From: Heloderma charlesbogerti
Lineage: Eukaryota; Chordata; Lepidosauria; Squamata; Helodermatidae
Length of the DNA: 64,000 nt
Assembly (NCBI GenBank): GCA_026122225.1
Contig: JANEZZ010002877.1
Coordinates: 2,480,001 to 2,544,000, forward strand
Reading direction: 5' to 3'
The notes beneath the pieces are model-generated. The model was not told the DNA's origin. It searched no databases and worked only from the letters and a program-made list of their open reading frames with translations. Shown here in pieces: positions 25,291 to 38,535 of this stretch (position 1 is its first letter; each line of letters starts with the position of its first letter). Both the position numbers and the translations under genes were made by a program.

Positions 25291-26181
25291 TAAAACTTTT
25301 AAAAGTAAACTCAGTCAGTAAATTTGTAATTATTGTCTGAATAGATTATAACTACATTAAATGACTGTTACGGCATCAGAAACACAGGACTCTATAGAAC
25401 AAAACCCAAGCTGTCAAGAATACACATTTACTGTCAGGAATGCACAATGGTGACGCTACTTACATGTTGGGAAACTGAGCATAAATGTCTATCAGGAAAA
25501 TATATTTTAGATCAATAATTGTAATAAGGAATGAAAGAACTAACTATGTTGGGAATCTTATGGAGAGGAGTAAAAATACATTTTTCCCCCATGGCTTCAT
25601 TATTATTATTATTATTATTATTATTAAATTTATTAATCGCCCATCTGGCTGGTCACCCAGCCACTCTGGGCGATGTACAACACACAATAAAACAGTTTAA
25701 AACAATAAAATTCTACAGTAAAAACATTTTCTAAAATACCCTAACCCACCCCAAATGCATTATTCATTATTCCCAGACATTTTACATCTCTAGACTTTCT
25801 ATAACAGTGTTCATATTACATAGTTTTTAGAAATCATTTTAGGAGGGAGTAAAGGCTGGGTAAGAATATATGAATACTTTGTCTTAAATCTAAAAGAAAG
25901 TATTTCATAATCCAAAGCACTTCAATTTTTTCATTTTTTCAGAAAAAAACCAAAATGGTCCTCGGAAAAAAATGTAAAGAAACATTTCCCCCAATTTTTT
26001 CTGTTTTTTTCCCGGGCCTTCACATCTCTAGTCGCTAACTGGTAATGTGAAGTGACTCTAAGGCAACTTCTGTGTTTGCCATTTCACCTAGCAAGTGGCT
26101 TCCATGATGCTGTGCCTAGTCTGTAATTTAAGCAACATTTTGAAATATTTGGTATAAAATGCATTCATGTTTTTTAAGTAA

Positions 26182-26502
<321 letters not shown>

Positions 26503-26905
26503 TAGTATATCACCCCATGTAAATCACATACCATTCTAAAAGTACTAAAGACATTTTCCTACACATACAAGCCTTCCATATAGGAGAAAAAGATAAACAC
26601 CTTAAACTGCTTCATTGTGTTTTTAAAGGCTTTTGAACTTGCAAAAGAACTTGTTTGTATTTTGGAAGTTATGAAACCTGCTTTTTCTTGCACATCCTTG
26701 ATAAATACTAGTAGCTTCTGTCTAGGACCATCATCGTGATATTATGTTTATTGATCTTCTAATAAAAGATCTCAGAATTTTTTAAAAAAAAACAGTTAAT
26801 GTATGCAGATTTGCAGCTGTTGAGAAGAGGGAGTTGGAAGAAAACTTCTCCATGTCACGTTTTGGAGTAATATGTTTAATAATATTGAAGATTTTACAAC
26901 AGTGA

Positions 26906-28472
<1,567 letters not shown>

Positions 28473-28642
28473 TAATATAGTTGTTGCAGTATTCCTCATA
28501 CAATATAACTATATGAAGCCTCCTTATACCAGTTGAGACCATGGGTCAACCTAGCCCTGGTATTGTCTGTTCCCACTGGCAGCAGTTTTCCAAGACCTCC
28601 AGCAGAGGTCTTCCCAGAGCTACCATTTTATCTTCTATCTAA

Positions 28643-29157
28643 TAGGGGTGCACGAAAGTCACTTACCTGGTCTCGCAGCTTGCTTCGCGGTGGGGGGGAG
28701 GCGCTTCGCTGCTCCCCCCGAAGTTCAGGCCAGGGGGGGAGGCTTCCCTCCTCGCCCAGCCGAAATTCAGGCCGGGGGGGAGGCGTCCCGCCTCGCCCGG
28801 CAACGAAATAAAAAGTAAAAAAACAAACAAACACGCCCCCGTGATAGGCTACGTGACGATTTACGTAGCCTATCACGGCTGACTTTTCAGATCTAGCCGT
28901 GATAGGCTACGTAAATCGTCACGTAGCCTATCACGGGGGCGTTTTTTTTTTTTACTTTTCTTGGAATGGCGGCGGCGGCAGCCGGTCGAAAGCCCTGCCG
29001 AACCGCTGCTGCGACCCACCACCGGGAGCGACATTTGGGAAAGGTAAGTCCCATCCCGGGGGGGGCGGAGAATGTCTCCCCGAAATTACTTCGGGGGGCC
29101 GAATACGTTGGCACTCAGCCCCCCAAAGTTTCGGGGAGAAATTCTCCCCCATCCCTA
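28643..29157. mobile_element. GC-rich nested-palindrome hAT-type element with 8-bp TSD
   Basis: A 515-bp, strikingly CG-rich block starts TAGGGGTG and ends CATCCCTA. It is flanked by CTATCTAA (28,635-28,642) and CTATTTAA (29,158-29,165), an 8-bp duplication with one mismatch, as made by hAT transposases. The centre is a palindrome of two perfect 48-bp arms, and each arm contains its own hairpin. The left part has two to three copies of a roughly 42-bp unit with AAGTTCAGGCCAGGGG. No transposase frame is present, so it is non-autonomous. Base composition differs sharply from the flanking intron. Confidence 0.85.
28833..28944. repeat. Nested perfect palindrome
   Basis: The left arm (about 28,833-28,880, from ACGCCCCCGTGATAGGCT) and the right arm (about 28,895-28,942) are exact inverse copies around a 14-bp spacer, GACTTTTCAGATCT. 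Within each arm GTGATAGGCTACGT and ACGTAGCCTATCAC form a smaller hairpin, so the 14-mer occurs four times in alternating orientation. Confidence 0.9.
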
Positions 29158-29235
29158 CTATTTAATGGGAGATCCTTTAACTGGGAGCTTCTGCATGTAA
29201 TGTGCTGTATTACAGACCTATGTCCCTCCTCCAAT

Positions 29236-30343
29236 ATCATCAACTGAGATTCTGTGGTCTGTTTCAGGCATCCATGCTCATAAATGGTTTAATCTTGTAT
29301 TAGTTGATAGTGCTGTACACTCTCTTTCAAGTTGCTTGCTGTTTTCCTTCATCTGAACATTGGATAAGCCAAATTTTGAGTATCAGTATAAAAAATGGTA
29401 AAGTCAGGACATTCTGTAAACTGGAACACATGCTTCAGAGAAGAATATATGTTTGAAGGCTTGATGAAGTTCTCACGAGCAATGGATCTCTTCTTTGGAA
29501 CTGTTTGTTAAACAGATTATCAAAGGGTTGTGTGTAAATAAATATATCAGTGTATATTTGTTCTATTAGGCTGTCAGATCATTGTACAATAGGTAGCTGG
29601 TTATTGTTCATAAGAACTCTATCAGGCCTTCATGACAACAGAGAGCCAAAGCTAGAGAAGATAATTGGCATGTTATGAAGTGGTTTATGTTTCAAAATCT
29701 TTGGTTTTAGAAATTTCTCCTAAGCCCCTTGCCTTAATCTTCAGAACTCTTCTGATGATATGAAGTGGCCAGTAGAGTATTTGAATTACAGTGGGGAGGG
29801 TGGCCAGTCCCTTCAGTCCTTGTCTTTGCAAAGGAATAGGGAATCATGATTTAGCTAAAATTGGAAGGAGTCAGAGGTTGAAGCTTGTGGATTTCATAAA
29901 GGGCCCTCCTACCTGTCCACATATAAGGTGTTCCACCCCAAACCTGGCTAGTAGAATACTTAATTCCCTTGCCTTCATTCTCAGACATGAGCCTACCAGG
30001 AGAACCCTAAATTAATGAAGTCATAAGGGATTATTTTGTTAGCCAGTTGGTTTCTGCCTTTTTAAGGGACACTTCCCAAGTTCCAGCAGACTTCCTTAGT
30101 GATAGCATCTAACAAAGTGCAGGTTAATGTCAGAGTCTTCCTTTGTACTATTTGTTGTAGCAGACATTGCTTTCCAGAGAGAGTAACAAGCACTTTTCTT
30201 ATCCCACATTCTTACCACATGGTGCAAAACTGTGGCAATTCGGTATGGAACAACAATGATGGCTGTAGATGAATAGGGAAATCTGTTAATGTTGGATATG
30301 CAAGGGGAATGGCCATTTTTCAATACTGCTTTTTTATTCTTAG
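29236..30343. other. PIK3CB last intron, unique part
   Basis: No repeat family or open frame with recognisable content is seen. The sequence is ordinary AT-rich intron up to the TTTTTATTCTTAG acceptor of the last exon. Confidence 0.7.
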
Positions 30344-30481
<138 letters not shown>

Positions 30482-31330
30482 GTGGTTTATGAATTTGCAC
30501 TAAGCTTAAAATTACCCTGACAATAAAGTGTTAAAAGGGAGACAGCAGACCCTTTCTCAAAACAGACCCAAGGAAATTGCCAGAATGATAAGTGATTATT
30601 TTGCACTCTGCTTTGGAATGCTTCAAGAAGATTTTGTAAAATTTAGGAGATGTCCTCAGTAATCACTTCTGCTGACTTTGCATGCTGAAAGCGACTACTA
30701 AGCTTTTATATTATTATTTTGATACACTGAGAAGCTGTCAATATTTGGGATTTTTAATGTTGGTCAGTGTGCTCTAACTCAGCCTAGATGGTTAGAGATT
30801 TCTTGAACTGATTGCTAAACAGTATCAGAGGTGTTTTGGATGTCTTTTAATTTTGCTTCAAGTGAACATTTGTGTATATATACATATTTTTTTACTGGCA
30901 TAAACACATTCATTCTACTGTAAATAACAACTGCCAGATACAGCAGGAAACTGCTTATTGTCTTGAACTGCTGCCAGAAGAAGAGCAATTTCTACACTTA
31001 ATAACGGAAAAACATATTTAAAGAGATGGAATTCTTTTGCTCAGAGCTGGTGTAAACATGTTTTGAACTTATGTAGAGTGCATATGTTTGCGACAACTGT
31101 GAGCTCTGGGAAAATTCCACTTCAGAGTTGACTGCCTTTGAGCTTTATTGAACGTCTCCTTTTCAAATCCTGCAATATCTGAGCTTTTGCAGAAGCTTCA
31201 ATTAAGAGTTGGCCTCTAAGTTTTCCAGTGACATCCATAACAATTGTACTGTCCGCACACACTGTGTAACATATATATAAATGGAAAACCTATGCTTAAA
31301 CATAAAATAAAACCTGCTTATGAGGTAGAT
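30482..31330 (+). other. PIK3CB 3' untranslated region (proposed extent)
   Basis: Follows the stop directly. Two AATAAA hexamers are seen, at 30,522-30,527 and 31,306-31,311; a third candidate lies at 32,156-32,161. The second gives a 3' UTR of about 0.85 kb and is taken as the likely end. The true cleavage site cannot be decided from sequence, and a longer UTR running through the Harbinger-like element is possible. Confidence 0.5.
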
Positions 31331-31607
31331 GCATCCCAAAATAAGAAAAGTGTATGTCAGCGCCACAAGATTTATGATTCAAAACAAAACTGAAATCCAC
31401 ATTTTTAAATGGAACTCCAAAGTGGAGTCAAATTTGTTATTTACTGTGTTTCTTAAAGCCTGCAGTGATACTACTTTTCTTGTCCAGGGTGTTCGTGTTC
31501 AGCCTAAGACGATTGTTGGAGGAACTGGATTTAATTTATGTAATGAGGTACCATTCTTTAAGGTGCTTAATACAGGAGCAATTCAAATTAAAAGTGCAAT
31601 AGGTTTA

Positions 31608-32056
31608 GGGCGCAATCCTATGGCAGATAGTCAGTGGCTAGACGGCCACAGGATTGGTTGGTTCCCAGGAAATGACCTTGGAGCTTGCGCTCCGAGGTCA
31701 GTTCCCTGAGAACTGACCTTCACCCCCTCCCGCGCCACCTCATAGGCAGCATGGATCAGCCCTGTGCTCTACACTCATAAGAGCAACAAGGAGCGAGGAA
31801 AACGGGGTGTTCCTGGGGGTGGGGTGGGGAGGTCATAAATTCTGGTATGACACTTCCTATGTGTCGTCCGGCCACCGCTTCCCATACTCTGAGCTCCCAT
31901 GGCTAGACAACCAAAATCTGCTGTCTAACCACGAACACAGGGTGAGGGGAGCAAGGAGGAACTCCACTCCTCCCCGTTCCTCCTGCCCTGCACTGGATAG
32001 GCAGTCGCCCCAGGGGTCAAAAGCGACTGTCAATCCAGACAGGATTGCTCCTCCAA
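31608..32056. mobile_element. Harbinger-like non-autonomous DNA element, copy A
   Basis: Begins GGGCGCAATCCTATGG after a TTA and ends near GACAGGATTGCTCC. It shares a GGCTAGACA/TGTCTAACC interior, a CCTGCCCTGCACTGGATAGG block and overall order with the better-bounded copy at 56,533-56,971. The right terminus is eroded. Confidence 0.6.
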
Positions 32057-33464
32057 GATGTAACATTAAATGTTTTGAAACACTGGCGAGATGGAATTCT
32101 AGCTACTGCTTGCTCGCTGAAGAACACTCGTTGCTCTTGGTTTTGGTGGTGATTGAATAAAAGTGATTATATGTAAAGTTACCTTTGGATCAAAACAATG
32201 ATTTTTAAATAGTAATTGCATTAAAGACTGTTTTACTTTATCAAAGGGAGGGATTGTGTGTGTTTCTCTAAAGAATACTGTATACGGTTGGATATAGTTC
32301 TTGGTTAGATGTTAAACTACTATCATGTTGGGGATCCACAATTTGTGAAAATGTTAAGGGTCAACGCTTGATGGGGAATTTATCATAAATGTGAAGCTAA
32401 GTTACGGTTCTCTCACATATACTCACTCATCCACACAGAAGCTTTCAGTGTGAAGAGAATGTCACAGAGCTGTACAAGAAAAAATATTCAGTTACTTGAT
32501 TCATTTTCATAATTAAAATTATGTTACTTTTAGTAATTTGCTCTTTCATTCATTTTCATTACTAATTTGGAATTAGTATTGCTTAATTCCTGTTTCTGTT
32601 TGCTTTCCCACTGATTTGCATAGGAGACCCAGAGAGTCTTCTGCTGCCTGTAACTTTGGAGCTTTACATGCAAATGGCACGAAATGTTCAGGTATTGTGT
32701 TACCACCACTACCAAATGCCTGGGTATCATGCCTGCCAAATTTTAAGCAAATTGGACAAAGTCACCATTTTATATGTATTTTTTAAAGGTGCACATCCTA
32801 CACTTTGACCATTGGGAGAACCAGTTGCTTGTATTTCTCCATGTTATATCCTATTGGCACAACATTTTCAAGAACTTCCAAAGATCCAACCTGTCAAATT
32901 TCAGAGAGGACAAAGTGTCTCCTTTTTATACCTGTCAGTTTCACTACGTACACCTTTTCCTTCCTCCCTGTTACATTTTGAGGGTTTTTTATACCTGTAC
33001 AGGTTGTTCTAGCGTGTTGTGTTCTTTATTGTTGTGGAAACTAATGCAATACAAATCAACCAAATGAATAACTAGTGGATTTTTCATGTGAAATTCCATT
33101 CATTTGAATTTCCACTGAATGGGCTCATTCATTTAGTTTTCCATTTCAGTTATTAAAATGAACGCACACCCTTGTGGTCACAATATGCTGATGACAATGG
33201 CTTTCTTCTGAAGTCCATTCCTTTCGAAAGCTGACTGCTCTTTTAGCTAACTTCTGCTATACGTTGCATTGGATCCAAAGAACGGTGGGTAGAAAGAGAG
33301 CAGCTGCTTGTGCTCTATTGCTTATAAGAGTTAACCAAGTATTCTTCTAGGTAGGTTTGTAAAATAGAGGCTCAATGTGACACCAACTGAGCTAGTAAAT
33401 AAATCAGGATTCAGGCAGCAGCTGTGTGATTTTCAAGCTAAGCAAGCCCTGAGTACTTTCCACT
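32057..33464. other. Intergenic, nothing recognised
   Basis: AT-rich sequence without recognisable repeats or coding signal. Confidence 0.6.
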
Positions 33465-33686
33465 TTCTATTTATTCATTACATTTATAGTCTGCTTTTTC
33501 CCCCAAGGTGGCTTGCCTAGTCCTCCCCATTTTATCCTCACAACAGCCCTGTGAGGTAGGTTAGGCTGAGACTCAACGACTGGCCCAAAGTCACCCAGTG
33601 AGCTTCATGGCCAAGTGGGGACTATAACCCTGATCTCCCAAGTCCCAGTCCAACACTTTAACCACTACTCCACACTGGCTCATTTT
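33465..33686 (-). mobile_element. tRNA-derived CORE/MIR-like SINE
   Basis: Read on the minus strand: a tRNA-like head with TAGTGGTTAAAGTGTTGGA (A-box region) and an AGGGTTATAGTCC B-box-like site. The middle has CTCACTGGGTGACTTTGG and CTGTTGTGAGGATAAAATG, and the 3' part ends in GACTATAAATGTAATG. The head and middle resemble MIR-type SINEs. The same family occurs at 42,190 and 54,472. Confidence 0.8.
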
Positions 33687-35519
33687 CTTTACTGTAAGTG
33701 ATGTAGAGTTCTTGGCATATTTCAGTAGCTTGCCCTAGGCAATGGAATACATGAATATAGAAAAGAAGGCTCTATATCATGCACATTCCCTCAAGAGGTC
33801 ATTGTTTATCTCAAAAGCAGAGCAAAGTTCTGTTACTTTCTCAGAAACTCAAAGATATAGAAATTCATCTTCTTGGGGTCCCTAGAAAATGGTGATGTCA
33901 CCATACAAGAACTGAGTATAGTCCTTTCATTTGAAACCACTTGCCAAAAATTGGAGACTTGCATTTAAGAAAAGTACAATCTTACAAGTAAATTACAGAG
34001 ATCCCTAAATATCCAATGGAGGGATACTTTATCTCCTACTGTCCTCTGTGTGGATATGAGCCAGGACGAATCTAGGATCGTACTCCATTAATATTCCTTG
34101 AAAAGTCTGTGGGGGTGACCAGTTCCACTGCAATGTTTTGCATGTATACACCCCTCAAGGGAATCTTTTAAGAAACACCCCACAAGGAGCAGAATATTGG
34201 AAAGAAATTTGCTCTAAGTCCATTAGTTAACTGAATTTGAATACACTGGTGAGTTATCCTTGGAAAGACTAGAGAATTTGAAATGCTGGTGTGGGGACAG
34301 ACTAACTAGCACATCAAGGTTATGTGTCTGAAGATAATCTGAATTGGTTGCCACAGTGAACTGCTAGATATGCTTGTTAGGGAAAGTGCCTCTTCAGTGA
34401 CCTTATATAGAATCATGTTGATTAGCATGATGTGGGTTTCAAAATGCAGATAAAACAGGCACCTTAACATTACAGGTGTAATATTTACTATTGGTACGTT
34501 TCACAGCAAATTTGCACACTCGTGCTCGCTCAGTCCCTTTTTATACTAAGTGGTAACCTCAGTGGGGATACTTGTAATAAATGACGTATGTTCCTGCTGC
34601 TTGTTCTGTTTCTTGGAGCTCAGTGAGCCACTTGGCTACCTAGCAGGCTAGTCTTTTCCCAACCTGTAGGCCTTAATCCCTTCCTTTTCAATTAGCTGGT
34701 GTGCCTGGAAGTAGGTTAAGTGCCAGTTTTCTTGATAGGCAATAGGAAAGCCACATTGAGGCCACATCTCATGTTACTTCAGCAAAATAGAAAAAAAAAT
34801 CCTACTGTTGTGTTTCCTTCCCATGCCTCTACAGTGTGATAGAAGCCCACTGTCCCAGGTCACACAGAAGGAGCTTGTGCCGGGTTGCAATGTAATACTT
34901 CCTGATTCTTGTGTTTGGCAAGTAGTAATATGCTCTCAGTTTTAAAAGTTTATTCATACTAATAATGGTGTTTGAAAAAAGTCAATAGGACTTTCCCCCT
35001 CTCCTTGTATTTATTTTTTCCTCAGGACATTTTTTTCTGAGGAGGGGGTTAAAAAAGAAAACTATTACTTTTATACCTGTAAAGCCATTAATTGTGTGGA
35101 ATTTCACACCTTAAAATCAAGATTATTCACATATATACACACAACCTCTCTAAGTCATTAACCAACACACAGAGAACTCTAAATTCAGAGCTAATACCCA
35201 TTGAACACACACTACTAATCTGACCATCATGGGGTCTTATCATGAGCTGGAGTGAGATTCCACCCTTACAGCACAACCCTTACATGTTTATTCAGAAGTA
35301 ACTTTCAGCAGGCTGGTTTGCACAATCAAATAAGCCACCATGGCTTAAGCCACGGTACACTGCAGCATGTGCTGATGCATGCAGGCAGCCATTTTGAATA
35401 GCAAGCTGCAGCCACAGCTTGTGTCATCCAGCCCCAGATGGTGGCGTGTGAGGATTAAACAAGCCTCGCGCAACTCATGGCCTGTTCTGTTTAACCTTTG
35501 CACAACCCTGCTGCCTGGG
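33687..35519. other. Intergenic, mostly unique
   Basis: No gene is recognised. From about 35,325 the sequence enters CCACCATGG / CACAAGCTGC-type palindromic material also seen at 21.5 and 23 kb. Confidence 0.55.
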
Positions 35520-35700
35520 TTTGGACGACGCAACAAGCTGCAGCTTGAATATTCAAAAATCATCCGGCACACACCGCAGCCCACCATGGCATAAACAACA
35601 TACAAACTACATGATCCTGCAAACTGTTGAAGCTATGGTGGACTGCAGTGCGTGCCGGACTATTTTTGAATATTCATGCTGCAGCTTGTGTCGTTTGATG
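35520..35700. repeat. Inverted repeat with about 65-bp arms
   Basis: The left arm, with ACAAGCTGCAGCTTGAATAT, TCAAAAATCATCCGGCA and CCACCATGG, is mirrored on the right by CTATGGTGG, TGCCGGACTATTTTTGAATA and TGCTGCAGCTTGTG. The spacer is about 40 bp. It probably belongs to a larger foldback transposon spanning 35,325-35,720. Confidence 0.7.
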
Positions 35701-35902
35701 GGGCTTGCTCCCATATCAGTGGGTATAGGATTGCAGCCATAGGCTTTTCCCCAGTTTCTTCTGCCTAGTGTTTCCCAGGAATGAGCAGCCACCTTTTCTA
35801 ATCTGCAATGAAGCAAGTCTAAGGTTTATATACTGAATTTTTTTAAGGACCTCTCAACAACTGCTAGCATTTAAATCTATCAAAATATACCAATACCACT
35901 TG

Positions 35903-36715
35903 GGCCCCATCTACGTGAGCCTTTTACTCCGGGGTGGCTGCGAGTTGAGGTCTGTCAGGACAGACAACGCAATCACCACTTTGTAGCCATCTGTGGTTTT
36001 CTCCCAGAAAATGCAGATTTCCAAGGAGGCGTGTTGCTGCAATGTTTTTCATTTGCTGTGGGTTTCCCCATGGTTGCGAGCCGTCTGTCCCTTCCCCAAA
36101 CTGACTGCATTTTGCAGTGGGCATGTTGTAGGCATGCATGGTGCTTGCGTCACTCTATGGTGCCCCTTTACTCCCCCCGTCCCTTTGCAGCTGCGCAGTT
36201 ACAGAGGCACAGAGAGACCATTTAATCACACTTCCGCACATTTTTGAGGCTTTGAATCTTTGCAATGAATCTTTGCAATCTTTGCAGTGGCCAAGGGCCG
36301 GGGGATCCTGGGGGAGGACCAACTTTGCTCCAGCCACCATTTCAGAGCCATGGGTAGGCACGCACCACTCACACTTGTGAATGTGAACCATTGCGAGAGT
36401 CTTGGGCTGGGAATTGACAAACAGATGGTGTGGAAATGAAGGAGCACAGAACACTCACTTTTTACCTAACAAGGGACAGAAAGACACAACAGAAGCCCTG
36501 AAATACAAAACAGCCACCGAAGTGTCGCACCCGTATGCTCACGGGGCTGCACAGTTGCACATTTAAGTATAATGGCAAAAAAGGGGCACAGTGGAGTCTG
36601 TTAGGGAAGCCTGCAGTAAATCACAAGTGTATCCCGGCAGAAGCTAATTTCAAGCTGAAATGCTGCGCAGTAGCAATGGCGTGAAGGGTGAAAGTGGTAC
36701 CATGTAGACCGGGCC
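35903..36715. mobile_element. Putative DNA transposon, GGCCC-ended
   Basis: The left end GGCCCCATCTACGTG and the right end CATGTAGACCGGGCC are inverse copies with a few mismatches, and TTG occurs immediately outside both. The interior is GC-rich with no coherent transposase frame, so it is a non-autonomous relic. A 3-bp duplication suggests a Harbinger-type element, but TTG is not the usual TWA target. Confidence 0.5.
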
Positions 36716-37200
36716 TTGGAATAGAAATCTCAGACCTTAATCTTAATATCTGAAAACCATGGAGAAAAATGCAGGGGAGACAACATGTTCATTGAAAAGC
36801 AACTCCAGCCAGGAGATGCTATAACTCAGGCAAAGAGTTCCCCACATGATATCGCCTGCCATGAATCGCTAATACAGACAAGCAACTTACCGTGTGGATA
36901 ATGTGGGGAACCCTTACCTAGCACTTCTATATTGCCAAAAAAGAAGACAAAAGAGGGCACAGATACACATAAAATTTGCAAATGCTAATATGTGTATAGA
37001 TAAAATTATAGGAATAAATAGAAAGGGAATACAATACATTTCACCATAGTGGGGGAATCTGTGAGCAGCTGACCTCAGTCTGTGTGCTTTGCTCAGTCTG
37101 CTGTCCAGGTGCTGTTGATGAGGAACTTCAAGGCCTAGCTCTTCCTCTTGATGGGCCTTTATCTTTAAGGGCCTTGGACTGAACCGCACTTCAAATAAAG

Positions 37201-37323
37201 CAGGATTTGCCATCCTGGTTTTGGAGTACAACTCCCAATATTCCTGACCACTGGCCATGCTGGTTGGGGCTGATGGGAGTTGAAGCCCAACACATCTGGA
37301 GAGCACCAGGTTGAGGAAGGCTG
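37201..37323. repeat. Foldback hAT-like MITE, copy 8
   Basis: The core GAGTACAACTCCCAATATTC and inverse GATGGGAGTTGAAGCCCAAC are followed by CTGGAGAGCACCAGG and GAGGAAGGCTG. Confidence 0.75.
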
Positions 37324-37819
37324 AACTAGTACATAAATGATTCCTGGTTGTCTGAATTCACCCAGAGTGTGCCCCAGTCAGATGGATCTTCTGTTTGTCC
37401 AGTCTTCCCTTCTGTCCCTTTCCATACAACCCACAGACAAACCTCATGTATTGATTGTTTAAAACTTTAATAAAACTTTAATATCCCAGATTAGCAACAA
37501 TGTTTCTAACAACAGGTCATAGATTATTGTTAAATATGCTAGCCTGATTTGCCAAGGTCTATGTTGTGTGACCCTATTCTTCGCTCAGCTGAGAAATAAC
37601 ATCAATGATATTTAAGTGCAGCATGGGGAAATATACCACCCTGTGCTTTGTTGGCAATCCCACATAATACCCCTGGACACAGAATTCAACAGCGCAGGAC
37701 AGCGAGCCATCTGAAAGCCTTGGATATGGCTGCTAAAGAGCTGCGCTATAGGGCAAGCACATATGCACAATATGCCAATCTCCCACTCCAGACTTTGCCT
37801 CTGCACAGTTGGGGTAGAG

Positions 37820-37945
37820 CAGGGGTGGGGACATGTGGCCCTCCAGCCGTTGGGCAGCAACTCCCACCAGTCCTAGCCAGCATAGCCAAAGGTGGGGGAT
37901 TGTGGGAGCTGCAGCCCAGCAACATCTGGAGAGCCACACGTTCTG
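37820..37945. repeat. Foldback hAT-like MITE, copy 9
   Basis: Starts CAGGGGTGGGGACATGTGG, with the AGCAACTCCCACCAG core, the GTGGGAGCTGCAGCCC inverse and a right arm GGAGAGCCACACG. It lies immediately 3' of the terminal exon of the minus-strand gene candidate. Confidence 0.7.
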
Positions 37946-37968
37946 CAGAGAAGGCCCCTCTGCAGATC

Positions 37969-37974
37969 TTTATT
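37969..37974 (-). promoter_or_regulatory. Candidate polyadenylation signal of the minus-strand gene
   Basis: AATAAA on the minus strand, just past the TAG stop of the putative terminal exon. Confidence 0.45.
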
Positions 37975-37976
37975 TC

Positions 37977-38328
37977 CTAATGTTGTTGGGAGGTTACAAG
38001 ACCCGACATCGGATAAGGACTTTCGGGTGGCCCTGGACTGTGCTTACATACGTGGCGGTCTTGGGGAGATCCAGACTCTGAGCAGCAGGAAGCGTGCCTT
38101 CCCCTGTCATAATGGTCCAGCAAACTGTGGGCAATGAAGCTGCTCTCGGTATGCAGCACGTTACACACTCGGCAGACAATGAGCTCACACATGGGGCACA
38201 TTTTCCCGGAGTGGGCCTTCCCCAAGGAGCATGGCGCCGCCACTTCCCTTGGTGCCTTCAGCTTCTTAGACTCTTTTCTTGGCAACCCTCTTTTCTTGTC
38301 TTCAAAGAGCAAATTTCTTTCTTGGGGG
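37977..38328 (-). CDS. Unrecognised gene, putative terminal exon with zinc-finger-like motif
   Basis: The minus-strand acceptor (TTGTCTTCTGGACTTTCAG) opens a frame that runs to TAG at 37,977-37,979. The protein is first Lys/Arg-rich (PQERNLLFEDKKRGLPRKES, KKLKAPREVAAP), which could serve as a nuclear signal. It then carries CPMCELIVCRVCNVLH and TESSFIAHSLLDHYDRG, with spacing C-x2-C-x4-C-x2-C-x11-H-x4-H. The last two Cys and two His resemble a C2H2 finger with a loop one residue shorter than classical. An AATAAA on this strand (37,969-37,974) follows the stop by two bases, fitting a 3'-terminal exon with a very short 3' UTR. The first base completes an Ile codon from the exon at 44,614. I do not recognise the family. 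Confidence 0.6.
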
Positions 38329-38535
38329 CTGAAAGTCCAGAAGACAAAGACAGTCATCCAAAGAGTGAATGGCAAGTTTCTATTTACTATATAGTATATA
38401 GCATGCTATGTCACTGGGTTTGTATGACGAGGTCAAATCTTCTCATCTCCAGTTAAAAGGTCTTGGGTAATGGGGGAAAGAAAGCCTGCTGCCCAAGAAC
38501 TTGAATGGTTTGGGGCAGAGCATGGCCAGCACAGG

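Larger units (their letters stand above)
28507..29235 (-). mobile_element. tRNA-derived SINE interrupted by a hAT element
   Basis: The left piece (28,507-28,642) begins TATATGAAGCCTCCTTATAC and continues with GACCATGGGTCAACCTAG. The right piece (29,158-29,235) continues GAGATCCTTTAACTGGGAGC and TTCTGCATG. They are the two halves of a reptilian tRNA-type SINE on the minus strand. The 515-bp element at 28,643 splits it, and the SINE is decayed. Confidence 0.65.

Noticed and set aside
28533..28876. Frames on both strands through the GC-rich hAT element's left half
   Set aside because: Arise from the roughly 42-bp tandem units and G/C runs, and give Pro/Arg/Gly-rich nonsense on either strand.
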